A stretch of 46,686 bases of DNA from Lingula anatina (GCF_001039355.2 NW_019775169.1:1-46686), one strand, 5' to 3'. Positions 10,546 through 23,086 are shown, numbered from the stretch's first letter. A program made the numbers and translations. Notes: a model not told the origin generated them from the letters alone.

Positions 10546-11109
10546 TGTCCTGATACATAACATCATATTATGATATCACTGTGTCATATTTTTCTTACGT
10601 CAAGTTTTGTAATCATTAACACACGTGCTGTTTTCATTAAAAAATAACACCCATGTACTGAACGTCTCACTATTGTTATTCTATAACCCTTTTTTCTCAA
10701 GTCGACCCTTTTCGTGCGTAATTCAGACCTGATATCATCATCACAATACGTATCATAGAAACAGCGGCGTGAATTTGCTTCTCATATTTCCACAGCTGTC
10801 TCTTTATAAAAGATATTTTCTCAATTTTTTTCACGCATGAAACATCGCTAGGTCTATACTTAAAGCCCTTCCTTTTTTAAAACAAAATAATAATCGAGAT
10901 AATCGTAAATGTCAGCAAGGTTATTTGATGTGTTTAACATACGAGTTCGTGTGCCGTGTTTTGTAATAAGCCAGTTTCGCGTCGAATATGCTGTTGCTGA
11001 ACTAATCTTGCAGGCACTGGCACTGAAATTAAAGCGAAAGCAAGTTTAAGTTTCAAACCCGTACTTGCAAATATCACTCAAGCGTGTTTGTGTTGCCGTG
11101 GTAACAAGA

Positions 11110-12326
11110 ATGAGGACGGTTTTGTTCGTGTTTGTACTGCTTGTTAATGCGATACATTTTGGTAAGTAAAAAGCTTGTTTTAGTATCAACATTTAAATAG
11201 TGTAAGAGACCCGTTTTCAATTTATCTATAGGACCGTTTGTGAACTTTGTAAACAATAATTTATAAAGCCAGGAAAATTGCTTTTGAATTTTTGCATAAC
11301 AAACCTATGTGAGGCAAACATACACTGAAAGAAGCCGTATTAGCCGCTCTTTGGTTTGGGTAAAATAGCATCATTACAATGTTGTAACATGAATAATTGA
11401 TTACAGCGATTATCAAATAGGCTTATATAAGCAACATCTTTTAAACGACTAAAAACATAGTAAAATTAGTGTATGATTTGCCTTATTCCAAGCTTGTACC
11501 GTAATCCACTTTCGTCAAGACAAAACACCGCAAACTGCTATTCAGAACGTGTCTGTTTAATTGATTTACTTATACTAGGCACATCAGTGATATGTTACAG
11601 ATGCAATGCCCAAATAAACGACCCATGCAGAGCACAAATTGAAGACACACCGACGGTTAACTGTTCCGTATCCTGCAGGAAAACTGTCGGTTTTTACAGA
11701 ATCCGTGGATTTGGTGAGTTAATCTGAAGCCAAATCTCCTAATTTCTGAAAGTATAAACGCAGTTACCATAAGCAAAATGATCAAATGTAAAAAAGCACG
11801 AGGGCATCATGACTTTTTAAATATTTTCAGAAAACTTAAAAAACTTAATCCGTTTTCCTTAAATCCAACGCGGGCCAATTTGTACGTCTTTTCTTTTTCG
11901 CCTTTTGTGAATAATTATTTTTATATAAGTCATTTGTATTTCCAAATTCATATTCCTTATCATGTACAGTATACCCTACAACAGGATCTAAAATATTGAC
12001 ATCGACATATATGCATATACTTCTTCATCAATAACAGAGACTGTATATTACAAAGTCTTATCAACTACAATAATAATTCACATGATTATACAATTACAGA
12101 ACTCCCTTGGCATGTGAGAGACTGTGGAAATTCTTCCTCGTTGACCTGCCTGACTAAAACTCGTGGCTACAAGGGCGATGAGAAGGCCGGAGTGGATGGC
12201 ATTATCTGTCACTGCAACACCGACTACTGTAACCGCGCCGTGAGAACGAGTAGGAGCCAACCTACATCGACACTGATAGCGTGTTCCTTACTGGTCAGCG
12301 TACTTGGTATTGATGCCGTCAAATAA
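11110..12326 (+). CDS. Ly6/uPAR-type three-finger domain protein, probably GPI-anchored
   Basis: Exons 11110-11161, 11579-11713 and 12100-12326 give 137 aa; both introns are phase 1, as is usual for Ly6-type domains. Residues 1-17 are a signal peptide. The domain has ten cysteines: CYRC early, DPC, a NCSVSC pair, RDC, a TC, then CHCNTDYCN at the end. The CxxC start and the terminal CN are the hallmarks of the Ly6/uPAR/CD59 and invertebrate quiver/sleepless group. The last ~18 residues are hydrophobic after a Ser/Thr-rich linker, fitting a GPI-attachment signal. Such proteins sit on the outer plasma membrane and modulate receptors or channels; the specific partner is unknown. A secreted form is possible if the tail is not processed. 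Confidence 0.87.
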
Positions 12327-12370
12327 GGTGGCGCTAGCCACTAACTACGGATAAGTAGGAACAGTGATAA

Positions 12371-12612
12371 GGATAACTAGGGATAGGGATAAGCAGGGGC
12401 GTAACCAGACCATTTAAAATTGTACGCACAGATTTTGAAAATTCCCAGGTACGATTATATTCCTTGAAAAATACACTGAATTTATGGAGAATAATATCAT
12501 GGTTGGCTCAAAAAATTGTACGCACAGTGCATCCGTGCGTATGCCTGGTTACGCCCCTGGGGATAAGGATAACTAGGGATAGGGATATGGATAACTTGGG
12601 ATTGGAATAAGG
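12371..12612. repeat. GGATAA-rich minisatellite, split by a MITE
   Basis: Short units such as GGATAACTAGGGATAGGGAT occur at 12371-12393 and again at 12560-12612, on the two sides of the element at 12394-12559. Confidence 0.7.
12394..12559. mobile_element. MITE, CAGGGGCGTAACCAG terminal repeats
   Basis: A 166-bp element starts CAGGGGCGTAACCAG and ends CTGGTTACGCCCCTG. It also has an internal TTGTACGCACAG motif near each end, at 12419-12430 and 12516-12527. No clean target duplication can be read because it sits in repetitive sequence. Confidence 0.82.
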
Positions 12613-13399
12613 ATACGTTAACTTCTTGACATGTGTAAACCGGATTATGTTGATCTCCTGAGAAATGGAAGTAAGTGTAAAAGTTGGACAAGCAAAATGG
12701 GACTACATCCTTTACTGCTAGCATTCTGTTACAAAGTATATAAATACTGCAGATGGGCCACTTAAAAGACATTCATATCTGCAATTTATGCCCATATTTC
12801 AAAATTTAATTGAAGGGATGTGCTCAGTACACACACTAGCAATGCATTTTATTGTGCCCGATTTCAAGGAACTTACCACCCAAACAAAAAATGCTCTTCA
12901 TATATTTGGTGAGTATTAGAATTTTTAAAAATAGTTATCTGCCATTGTGAACTGATTTAATTTATATTTAGAATTTAATGCAATTACAAAGAAAAAAGAA
13001 GCTTTTACAGATTAACTTCTCTTTTTATTCAATTCACACTATAAATCTGACATGAGATATAGAATATAATTGTTTTTCTACTTTTTGCTCAGTATTGCTC
13101 AGTAATTTTGCTTAAAAAGTTGACTTTTTGCATTTTAAAAAGCAAAAACAAAAAACAAGAAAACTTACATTAAACTGAATCTGCTCAAAAATTTTCTTAT
13201 GTAGTACAATTTTTTTTTTTTTGCAAAATATTTATTGTCTAAAAAATGTCAACCCTGTATTTCTAACATACTTTGAATGTGAGATATCACATAGGAAACA
13301 CACACAATTTCAGTGCATTCTGGAAAATGCACAAAGTAACATTACCAAGCTAACATGCATTTATCAGTATGAACCACAATGGTAAACTAGAAATTCTTA
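12613..13399. other. Intergenic, AT-rich, no gene seen
   Basis: The minus-strand frame 12497-12772 crosses the MITE edge and has no recognisable motif. Nothing else is supported. Confidence 0.4.
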
Positions 13400-13740
13400 T
13401 TATAACAATTTACACTTAGCCACTGTGAAATAGAGAGGGACTGTAACAAACTTTACAGAGGCAGAGCTTCTATTGTTTTAGCCCCAAATTTGTGGAATGA
13501 ACTGCCTTTTTATATAAGATGCGAAGGTAATTGACAGTTTAAAAGCCTCTCTTAAAATTAGTCCTTTTTAAAGTTTTTATGATTAATGTTTTTAAGCTTT
13601 AAAAGTAAGTCTGTATTTAAGTACTGTAATTCTTTATATTATAATTGTAAAGTGCACTGAAATGTAAGAAATTGAGGGTGCTATACATTAGATAAATATT
13701 TAAATTATTATCATTATTATATAATTATTAATAAAATTCT
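13400..13740 (+). mobile_element. Degraded LINE 3' end (CR1/L2/jockey-like)
   Basis: A broken reading stretch (13430-13570) resembles the usual C-terminus of non-LTR reverse transcriptases: APNLWNELPFYIR, then a DSLKASLK-like segment. It is followed by a 3' tail of the type GTAAAGTGCACTGAAATG...GGGTGCTATACATTA and an ATT-rich end (13700-13735), typical of this kind of LINE. It carries stops and frameshifts and is not active. Confidence 0.6.
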
Positions 13741-13944
13741 TCACCCAGCTCCTGGAGATGTAACATAAACCAAACGTTGACATGTCATTCAAGTTGCAGA
13801 ATTTATAACAACTAGCTGATACCCATCACATCAGTCATTGAACCATGAGAAGAGATTAGTATACACAATTTATAGAATCTCTTTATGTACAATATTCTGT
13901 GTGAAAGTCTTATTTCCACACTTGCCCTGAGTCAAAGGTTTTGT

Positions 13945-13975
13945 AACTATAATAATAATAATAATAATAATAATA
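13945..13975. repeat. (AAT)n microsatellite
   Basis: About nine uninterrupted AAT units, followed by A-rich sequence. The interval 13741-14256 otherwise holds no recognisable gene. Confidence 0.85.
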
Positions 13976-14256
13976 TTAAAAAAATGAAAGAAAAAAAGGG
14001 ACTGAGTAGAAATCTAACCCACTCCGCCATGTATGGCAGCCAAGGACATTACCATTGGGTCATCAAATGCCTTCAAAATATACTTTTAACAGTTGTAATC
14101 AAATTCAAACTGTGGCCACTATCTTTCCACTGCCCTAAGGTATTGCTAACACCTGTCAGTAGTCAACAGTTCATTGTAGTTTGGGAGAAAAACGTGAAAT
14201 GGAGACTTTGGGTGATCTGCTATTATAATATAGATTTTTTTCCTCTTATTCACCTA

Positions 14257-14419
14257 CCAGTTCACATAACCGTCTCATGAATCCTGTATTTGGCATGACT
14301 TAGCTTTTTTGTCTCAGTAATGTCAGTGCACTCGTAATTCTTCATCCAGTTCACATAACTGTTTCATGAATCCTGTATTTGGCATGACCTCCCTCTTTTG
14401 TCTCAGTAATGTCAGTGCA
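14257..14419 (-). repeat. Tandem partial duplication of the last DUSP3-like exon
   Basis: Two 74-bp copies, 14257-14330 and 14346-14419, about 90% identical, offset by 89 bp. The upper copy is in-frame coding sequence of the phosphatase. The lower copy lies mostly beyond the stop codon, and the stop itself (14323-14325) falls inside it. Confidence 0.9.
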
Positions 14420-15631
14420 TCCACGGCAGTCTGGCCCTGCTTTAACATGAGATATGACGTCACCAATGTGGCAGATCGACTGACTCCTTCAAAGCAATGG
14501 ACGTATATTTTCCCTGGAAGAGCAATAATCATTCATCACATCATCATCATCCCATTATAATAAATGTATTAGATGTTACATATGGTGTAATTACATCCTC
14601 TAATGGGATAAAATATTTGGTCCCATTTGTGAAAGACAGGCTATTTCAAGAAAAAATGTTAAAAGGCTAACACAGATGACTAGTTGACTGAATATTCAAT
14701 AAGATGACAGCATTACCAGCCAAATTTCCATTCACAACAAAGCTACTGACACAATTAAATTCATCTTCACCTAATATTTTCCATCTTGTTTGGGACCGTT
14801 TCAGTTGAGGGGTGAGGGGGATTTCGAAAAAGCAAGACAAAAAGAACAGGGTTAAAAAGACTACTACAGTGTTTAAAGCAGTACTGTAGTACTAGTGCCT
14901 TATATCTCTACATGTACTTTACCTCCAGATTTCAAGCATTCATCTATGAAATCAGCAGCTTCTTTGAAATACTTGGACAGTTTGAAAGTCATAACATCCT
15001 GACCATGGATTCCAAAATATTTAATATTTACGTCCTGGTAATATTCCTGATTTGTACTGATCTGATTGAATTTTGTTCCCTCTGCAGCATTAAGAAGATG
15101 AGTTATACCCAGGGAGACAAGTTCTTCTTTATTTTTGGCTAATGAGCTGCAAGTAAAATGAAAAAAAATATATATAATTTCAACTGTCAAGGAATTGCGA
15201 CAGAAACAAAATTAACATGAAGAATTCAAAAACTAAGGAAATTTAATCATAAATGGAACACTCTACATGTATACTCATAATTCAGAAAATTAACTCTTAA
15301 ATTTTATTCAATTTTTATCCATATTCAGTTTGCAATATCAAACGAAAGTCTTAATTAATTTGGATCTATTCAAACACATTTTATTTCTTACAGAATTTCT
15401 TAGATCTCTAATAATTGACAATATACTGAACTGATCGCCGAGGAAAATCCCTGGATACACCTCATTGTATCTGTTAGTCATGGAATGTGCCTGTATCTGC
15501 AGAATGGCTGACCAGGTTGGGTCTTTCCTGTTCTTAGTCTTGTCAGGAGGTCTTGAGGAAGACGGCCGTACATCTTGGATAATTTTCTTCAGTTTTTCCA
15601 CAGTGCAAGGACTAGATACCCTCTCTGCCAT
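14323..15631 (-). CDS. dusp3: DUSP3/VHR-like dual-specificity protein phosphatase
   Basis: Minus-strand exons 15631-15432, 15146-14923 and 14513-14323 give 204 aa (vertebrate DUSP3 is ~185). The protein has LGITHLLNAAEG (79-90), the general-acid Asp117 in GIHGQD, and the catalytic loop HCFEGVSRSA, with Cys148 and Arg154 of HCx5R. The closing RQxREVMPNTGFMxQLCELDEEL matches the DUSP3 C-terminus. It should dephosphorylate Tyr and Thr on substrates such as MAP kinases, in cytosol or nucleus. An N-terminal extension of ~35 polar residues is present. Exon 1 needs the weak donor GTTCAG to keep frame (predicted His67). The last two residues and stop derive from a duplicated exon segment. Close relatives DUSP13/DUSP29 cannot be fully excluded. 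Divergently transcribed from PIGU. Confidence 0.87.
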
Positions 15632-16179
15632 TTCAAGCAATTTTAAAACGAAAATGATGCAGGAATCTTCACAACTTTTCCCTACCTGCAGTGACACACA
15701 CAGTCACAACAAGGACAAAGATTCACTTAAAAAGTCACAATAAATGCTATAAAAAGTGCAGTTCTTTGTGAGTAATGGTAACTTCAAAGCTCTACAATGG
15801 CATACCGCTGATGTAATCACAGTATGGTATGCTATGTTGTATGATGTCAGCATACCGATTTATTCCAATATCAAGTGATCAATATAGTGAGTCAATCCAT
15901 TCAATATAAGCGCCTTCCACGCGGCCTTTCTCTACGTGTATTTGTTTACAAACTCTAACGCTGTTAGACTTTCCAGTAGATGGCGCATTATTGTAACATA
16001 AGCATTAACAGTAGTGCCAATAGCACACTCAAATAAAACAAATTCACTCAGAAGAAGAGATATGGATGATAAGGTTTAAACTCTAGATACACGCTTGTGT
16101 CACAAGATTAGTGGTTTGATATTTCGCTTTATTTATCTTGAATGATTGGGCTCGTCTTGTTTACGAGATTATTTTCAAG
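15632..16179. promoter_or_regulatory. Shared head-to-head promoter interval, DUSP3-like / PIGU
   Basis: Only 548 bp separate the two divergent start codons. No TATA box is evident near either start, consistent with a bidirectional housekeeping-type promoter. A GCATACCG-containing short inverted repeat pair lies at about 15799-15860. Confidence 0.55.
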
Positions 16180-16187
16180 ATGGCAGC
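16176..16187 (+). promoter_or_regulatory. TISU-like element over the PIGU start codon
   Basis: CAAGATGGCAGC matches the TISU / YY1-type consensus SAASATGGCGGC at 11 of 12 positions and includes the start codon. In known genes this element goes with TATA-less promoters and very short 5' UTRs. Confidence 0.55.
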
Positions 16188-17158
16188 GCCCATCCTGTCA
16201 ACATTGTTCTTCGGATTTGTTATAAGAATTTACTTGTTTAATACCCCGATCGCAAAATGGTGCGCTGGGAACAATGAAATCACAACACCAATTACGTCAT
16301 GGAAGAGGGGTAAGAGTTATATATAAAAGCTTTATATGGAAATCGATCTAGATTCCGACCGGTGTTTTTTTTCATCGATTTTTCTTTCCATCATCTGTCG
16401 TGTTTACGCTTTACTTATCTATGTGGTTTCTGCCTCTCTTTTTCATTTTTATATCTGATATCTTGTGATGGGCTTACTGTTGTGCTTGATTGGTTTATTA
16501 AATTATTAACGTTCATCTCTAAAATAAGACCGATTTTAGATTATGTTCTCCCTTGGCATTTTTAAGAGATCAGATAAATATGCTGTTTAATTTCAGTGAC
16601 AGAAGGTCTTTCATTGTACAACAGTGGTATATCGCCATATGCGGGAGATATATTTCATGAGGTAAGCTAGAGGGTCTTCATTAGTTTCCCTTCTCTTTCC
16701 TTTATGCTATTTTAAAAAATGAAAGGTTGAGGATAGCACAAAGTTTCATGCGGTAACACTCTTTTTTCTGGCTTCTTATTTGAACTAGCACAAATAATAC
16801 ATGCAAGAAACTAAAAACAAAGATGCTAATGCATGAAACCTTGTGCTAAGGGAAAGGCCCACTAGTATGTCATTATCATAACCAGATAGTTATCTTCAAC
16901 AGTATTGACAGAGCTCTGAGCCAGGACATTTTAGTTTTCCCCTCACCTTTTCCCTGTCATAAACAGTGTTTTGCTGATAATCAGTGCCTAGTCTCATTTT
17001 AAAAGACATATTTTCAATGAATAATGAATAGAAAATGACATTTAATTGAGAATCAAAGGAAAAACATGTAGAAAAAATGATCAAAGCCTTTTTAGTGTTT
17101 TTTGCAAATAGTCTGTCCTGTATCTTAAATTGTTCTTTGGTGGTAGTGCTCTGTAAGG

Positions 17159-17197
<39 letters not shown>

Positions 17198-20100
17198 GTA
17201 AATGATAGGCATTAAATGGCAATTTATTATCACTTTAAAGTTGTCCTCTAAGGATATTTATTCTGCTTTTTTTCTGTTGCAGACACCTCTGATTTTGAAG
17301 TTTTTCAACTACACCGTGAAGAAAATGCCTGGGCTTGTTGACCTAATTTTTGTAGTAAGTGGTTAATTGCATATTCTTGAAAAATACAATCTTATTTAAA
17401 CAGTTTTTAATATTAAAAGATGTAATTGTCTTATCTTACAGTACATATTTTGTAAAATTTGTCATTTGTAATCATTCTCAAAAACAACAGATTTGAGGCC
17501 CTTTAAATTAGATACATTATCACAGCTACTTTGACTTAATTGTTGGATTAACTTGTATTTTCCAGCTAACAGATATTTTGACAGCTTTTGTTCTGGAAAG
17601 GTCAGTGAAGTTTATCAGTCAGTACATGGTAAGTGGTTTGGAGGTGCTGTGAGAGAGTTGCAAAATCCCTTTAATTTAAAGTTATAAGCGATAAAATCTA
17701 AATGGAGTTTTTAAAATAAAATTGGTTGCATGGCCCTATAGTACTCAATCATGGACAGCTCCTTTTCATTGTTGGAATTTTTCTGATACAAGCTTAGATA
17801 ACAGAAAACATCAAGAAACTTTAAAAAAGCTCTTGCACCACAAAAAGACCTATATTAAAAATACCCATACTCTTTCTGAACACATAGCATGGCCATGAAC
17901 GTTATATGATAACATTATAACTACCAGTTTCATATTAAGTCCTTTTGTGGCCTGACTTAGCTTAACAAGGTATATAACCTTAAAACATGTTTTGGCTGTT
18001 TAAAATATTACTGTTTTATAGTATTTTTAAACAGCTTTCACCTTATAATGAATGTTATTTTGGTTACACTGAGGGGTGAATAAAACCTTTTTTTTTTTGT
18101 TAATAATTCAGATTATTGTGATCTGAAATGACTAGTTTCATTGTGTGTGAACAGGCTTTACAACAGCACAAACGTGAGAGACAATTTGCCAAAGATGCAG
18201 AAAAAATTAAGATCAGCTTTGATGACTTGATGTGGAGGAGGGTGTACGTTGTACTGGCGTGAGTTTTACATTTTTCATCTCTGATTTAAGATGTTGATCA
18301 CCTTTTTAAAAGAGCTGTTGAGAGGATTTTTAAACATGTAAATGAACTTAAAGGGATAATAACTCTTCGTATGAGACCTATATTTCACAATTAAAACCTT
18401 GTGAATAACTCATAGAAATAGAATATATTCTGTTTTACCAAGAAAACAGCAGTTATAGCTTTTATTCTGATATTTGAAATTGTCTTTAGACAACGTGACC
18501 TCCATTGATGTCTATACTCTTTTAAAATCTCTTAAGAGATTTTAACAAAAAACCAAACTTTTTAGAAAAAAACCAGGGACTAACTTTGAATGTAAAAATG
18601 GATTCATTAACCATTGGTAAGTATGGGAAAATTGTTGTTTACTCCAGGAAAATTCATTTTTTGGCCGAAACGAAGAGTTATTATTGCTTTAATTATGCAT
18701 TTATCCAAGTTCAGTTTCTTGGAACTGAGAATTGTGCATAGCATGGCGAAGATTTTGTTTTAAAGAGAATAGTCGGTTAATATTTATCTGCCTTTTTCAG
18801 GTCTTAGTATAATTGTTTGATGATTTCAGTCATCTTTATATTGGAGGTAAAAAGTATTTCAATATTAAGCTGTTGACTGTAGAAAAATTACTTCATTCTT
18901 AGTCATCTTTAGAATTTTCAATATGTTTATTGTATTTCAGGTACCTGTTCAATCCATACACTATTGCTACTTGCCTGGCAAAGTCCACAGCTGTATTTAA
19001 TAACCTGGCCATGGCAGGGACGCTGCTTTTCTCCATCAAAGGTAAATATATGTATGATTTGAAAATTTAAAACAGACCATTTGGAGTTATATGTTGTTGT
19101 TTTCAGAGTTTTGCTTGATTTTTGTATGTTATAGAAATCCTCCCTTCCAATTTGTCACCACAATAAATATTTATTTCTTTTCAAAGACCCAGTCTCACAT
19201 CTGTTCTTTCAGACAGTTTTGGAAGTGGGGACTCTAGGAAATATTTCATGTTGATACAAAGCCATTACTTGAAAAGTTGCAAAAGAAATGCATCTGATAT
19301 TTATATGTGACATACAATTAGTGTAAGATAATTTAATAAGTGAATTTAAGTAAATTAAGTAAATTTAATAATATTTAATAAGTGTCTTTTATTTATTTCT
19401 GAACAGCCCGACCTAACAGAAGAGTTGCCATGTTTTGCCTGGCCATTGCAGCATACCAGTCTCTGTATCCGGTGATGTTGCTGGCCCCAGCCGCAATTTG
19501 CTTTGTGCAGGTGTTTATTGTATATTTCTATTTCCTGGATTAATCATTTAAAAAGCAGAGATGCAATAGAAAAAGTCCTGGATGAAATTATAGAGAAAAT
19601 GCATAAAACAATTGTGTATAACGGAGATTATGCAGTTTTTTTGTATTACAGGCAATAACACTGTTAAAGCAATAATAATAATAATAATAAAAAGTGGTGC
19701 ATTTTAAAGGGAAGTGTTCACTAATCATTCATAGGATAAATTTTCTTGTGACTTAACATCCTTTTTAGAGGGTAGCCTAAGATTTAAGTTTCTACACCAG
19801 ACTCTACTTATTGATGCGTTCACCTATATGTGTGTACATTTTTCTTTTCAGAATGACCTTGGTTTTAAATTCAAATGGACCAGTCTTATAGCCATCAAGT
19901 CAGTGGCCAGGACGTGTGGTTGGTTCGCGTTGTGGATGTCTGGTTTACTACTCTGGTCATTTTGGATAGAGAAGTCATGGAATTTCTTATATTCCACTTA
20001 CGGCTTTGTGTAAGTGTAATGTATAACCACTTTCAGGGGGTAGAATAATGCATTATATATTTCAGTTTTGTCATCTCACTGTGACAGCTCTTATTTATTT

Positions 20101-22307
20101 GTTTTCCTGTTGATTATTAAAATTAAATATTGAATTAGAGAGCAGTAAACATCAAATAAAATAAGTGAAGTACAAAAGAAGCAGTCATGTTTTGCAAGGC
20201 AAATATACATGAACTTGGTCACTGTAAACATTTCAAAGTCAGATAGTTTTTCTGGAATATGCCTGTTATGTTAAAATGAACCAATAATAGGAGTGACTCT
20301 TTTCTTATGTGTGACTGTTTATTTGTTAGCGTCACCGACTTTTTTCTTCCAGACTGACTGTCCCAGATCTTACACCCAATGTTGGATTGTTCTGGTACTT
20401 CTTCACAGAGATGTTCGAACACTTTCGTCTCTTCTTCGTCTGCGTCTTTCAGATTAATGCATTTATTTACACTGTGCCCCTGAGCATCAAGCTCAAGTAA
20501 GTGAATAGGCGATAAAAAGGTGACACAGAGCGTTTTCAGAACAGCAGACTAACAGATTCGCAGATCAGATATGACCCACCCAGTTGAATGCATGTTGTGT
20601 AATCCCTGCAGGGAATCTATTCAGTGTTGAACCAGGAATTAAGCTGCAACCTTTTTATTGGGTCACCATATTTGATTCACAGATCTTTTAGTTCGCTGTT
20701 CTGAATAGGCTCATATGTTATTAATTTAAAGCTATGTAGCTTTTTTTTTTTTTGCCTGTCAGGACAGAGATTTTTTGTTTTACTTGCACATAGTCGACAA
20801 ATTACAGTATGGGAATACTAAGATTCACCATACTTCATTCATATGTTTCTAAAGGATAGCAGAAGAGAAGGCAATTGATGAAAGAAAAGATGAAATGTGA
20901 CATTAACTAAAAGAATCACAACACTAATGAAATTTAAAGAACTTATGAACTTTATATGATAATTCTTTATTTCTGGCAATGAAATGAGTCCAAGTTAATT
21001 TCAGTTTGATTTCGAAGTTGATAAGATTATACAAAATTTAGTACATTATATTATTAATTTTTTTTTTATTACATTTGTGTGTAGGAGTTTTCCACAACCA
21101 AGTACTTAAACCATGTATTTTAGCATGTAATTTTATATGGCCTCACTTTGTATATTTCAGGGACCACCCAGTGTTTTTGATGTACATTTTGATGAGTATA
21201 ATAGCTGTGTTTAAATCTTATCCATCCTATGGGGACACAACACTATATATAGCCCTTTTACCTGTATGGTATTTTACATTTGAGTGTGAGTATGATATAA
21301 CTACTTAAGAAAAGTTATGTTGATACATTGTACATGAATGGTAATTTCATTGCAGTAATAGGTTTTTGTAAATTAATTCTGTGTTGCTTACCACTACCTA
21401 CTTAACACTGACATTTAATCAACAGGTATTTTTTTTTGTCTTTAACAAAAATCAAAATAACGTTTGGGGGAATATTGTAGGTTCGCTGTATTGCATTTTG
21501 CTTTATCCAAAATTTTGTTTATCAAATAAATAAGTAAATGAATAAATAGGTAACTGAATAAATGTAAAGACCTATAGGATGTTAAAAATAATAAACTAAA
21601 CTAGATGAACATGAGCATTCGATGAAAATCATGTACTTGTATGAGCCAGTACTTTGTTCATCAAGAACTTTACTTAAAAAGCTTGCTCTTTTTAATTGTG
21701 ATTTTCTTAAATCTGTTTTCAGTTCAAAGGAACAGCTTTGTGATTGGCTGTATGTACATCAGCACAACGGTGCTGGCACCTATACTTTATTACCTGTGGA
21801 TTTATGCAGGAAGTGCAAATGCCAACTTTTACTTTGCTGTCACGTTAGTGTATAACACTGCTCAAGTAAGTGACTGATGACCATTTTTACTACACGGTAA
21901 ACACCTGAAAAATTCGTCACTTAAAAATTAATTAGTATCTTGAAATGCCTGAATCCAAAATGGCCATATAAGGTGAAGAACTTTTCAAAATTATCCAGAG
22001 GCCCATTTTAAAGTTTGATGAAACTTTCAAGGCCGACTAAATTTTCAAGTTTTTACCGTACTTCCCTTACATTTGTGTTTGAGCATGTGAATGCTTACAC
22101 CAGAGTTGTTCAATTGCTTTAATAGACATATGGCAGTGCTTCTTACATAACAGTTCTTTCATTGAACAGGGTTTTTTTTCTTTTTCTTTACAGATTTTCT
22201 TGATCACAGACATCTTGTTTGCATTCCTTAAAAGAGAATATCACCTGATTCATGGACTTAAACCCAAAGATTATGATGGCAAACCAGGAGTAGTGCAGCT
22301 AGAGTAA
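16180..22307 (+). CDS. pigu: PIGU, GPI-anchor transamidase subunit U, 12 exons
   Basis: Exons: 16180-16309, 16597-16661, 17283-17354, 17566-17628, 18155-18258, 18941-19041, 19407-19510, 19852-20009, 20353-20496, 21161-21285, 21723-21865, 22194-22307. All phases match and give 440 aa (human 435). The protein is a multi-pass ER membrane protein of the GPI transamidase complex, which attaches GPI anchors to proteins. Family landmarks: HETPL near residue 64, [15 protein letters not shown], the highly conserved block [29 protein letters not shown] and [12 protein letters not shown]. The C-terminus is a short polar tail after REYHLIHGL. Start chosen at the ATG giving MAAPILSTL, which matches the family; the upstream in-frame ATG at 16138 lies in the probable leader. 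Introns 5 and 9 each carry a MITE. Confidence 0.96.
17161..17195. repeat. (AT)n microsatellite in PIGU intron 2
   Basis: Seventeen uninterrupted AT units about 90 bp upstream of exon 3. Confidence 0.9.
18350..18690 (+). mobile_element. MITE, AAAGGGATAATAACTC family, in PIGU intron 5
   Basis: Starts AAAGGGATAATAACTCTT and ends AAGAGTTATTATTGCTTT. A perfect 24-bp palindrome centred on CTTAAG lies at 18522-18545. The same sequence is found inverted at 39690-40033. Confidence 0.85.
20528..20712. mobile_element. MITE, GCATTCAGAACAG family, in PIGU intron 9
   Basis: Starts GAGCGTTTTCAGAACAGC and ends GCTGTTCTGAATAGGCTC, a terminal inverted repeat. An inner repeat, CGCAGATCAGATATG / CATATTTGATTCACAGATC, corresponds to the inner repeat of the copies at 5874 and 6780. 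Confidence 0.8.
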
Positions 22308-23028
22308 AAAAAAAAGAAACAAGACAAAAAAAATTATACTAGCAATTGACCCCTAGCTCAACATTGCACCCAAAGTTAATGTTTGCAGCTTAGCAAACAT
22401 ATAAGATGATGGGACGAAGAACCTGCAATCTTAAAAATGGTCTTTCTAGTTTTTTAAAATTGAAAGAAGGATGTGGGGAAATTGACACGCTTTTGCCTAC
22501 CAGTGATGACAGTGATTGGTAGCTTTCAACATGGGTTATTTCTTATTTTCATCCAGGATGGACTTTACAGGTAAAGCATCACGGATTGACATCTGACATG
22601 TTAATCAGTGGCAAGAGTAAAAAGTAGGTTTGCATCTGGGGTAAAATTACTTCCTTTCTGAGTTTTGTGAGTTCATTGGGAACTCTCCAGAGGTATGTTG
22701 TTTAAAATGGTGATGAGAGACAATTAAACTAATCTGGCCTAGTACAAGGCAACTCAGAAAATAATTATCATTTTGCTTACCGTCAATGGATTTATGGTTT
22801 GTCCATGCAGCCTTTTGCCAACTGTCCAGTGTGAAGTATTGTTGTACATTATAAGAATTGCTAAAGAGCTCCATATCAATATGTTGCACGAGGACGTAGT
22901 CTGAAAGAATTTTCACACAGAATTTCAGAAAGAACATCATCACCAGGCTGTCCTCAGATAGTGAGTACACACTCAATGTGGTAGGTCTACAGAAAATGGC
23001 TTGTATTGATGGATTTCAACAACTGCTC

Positions 23029-23086
<58 letters not shown>

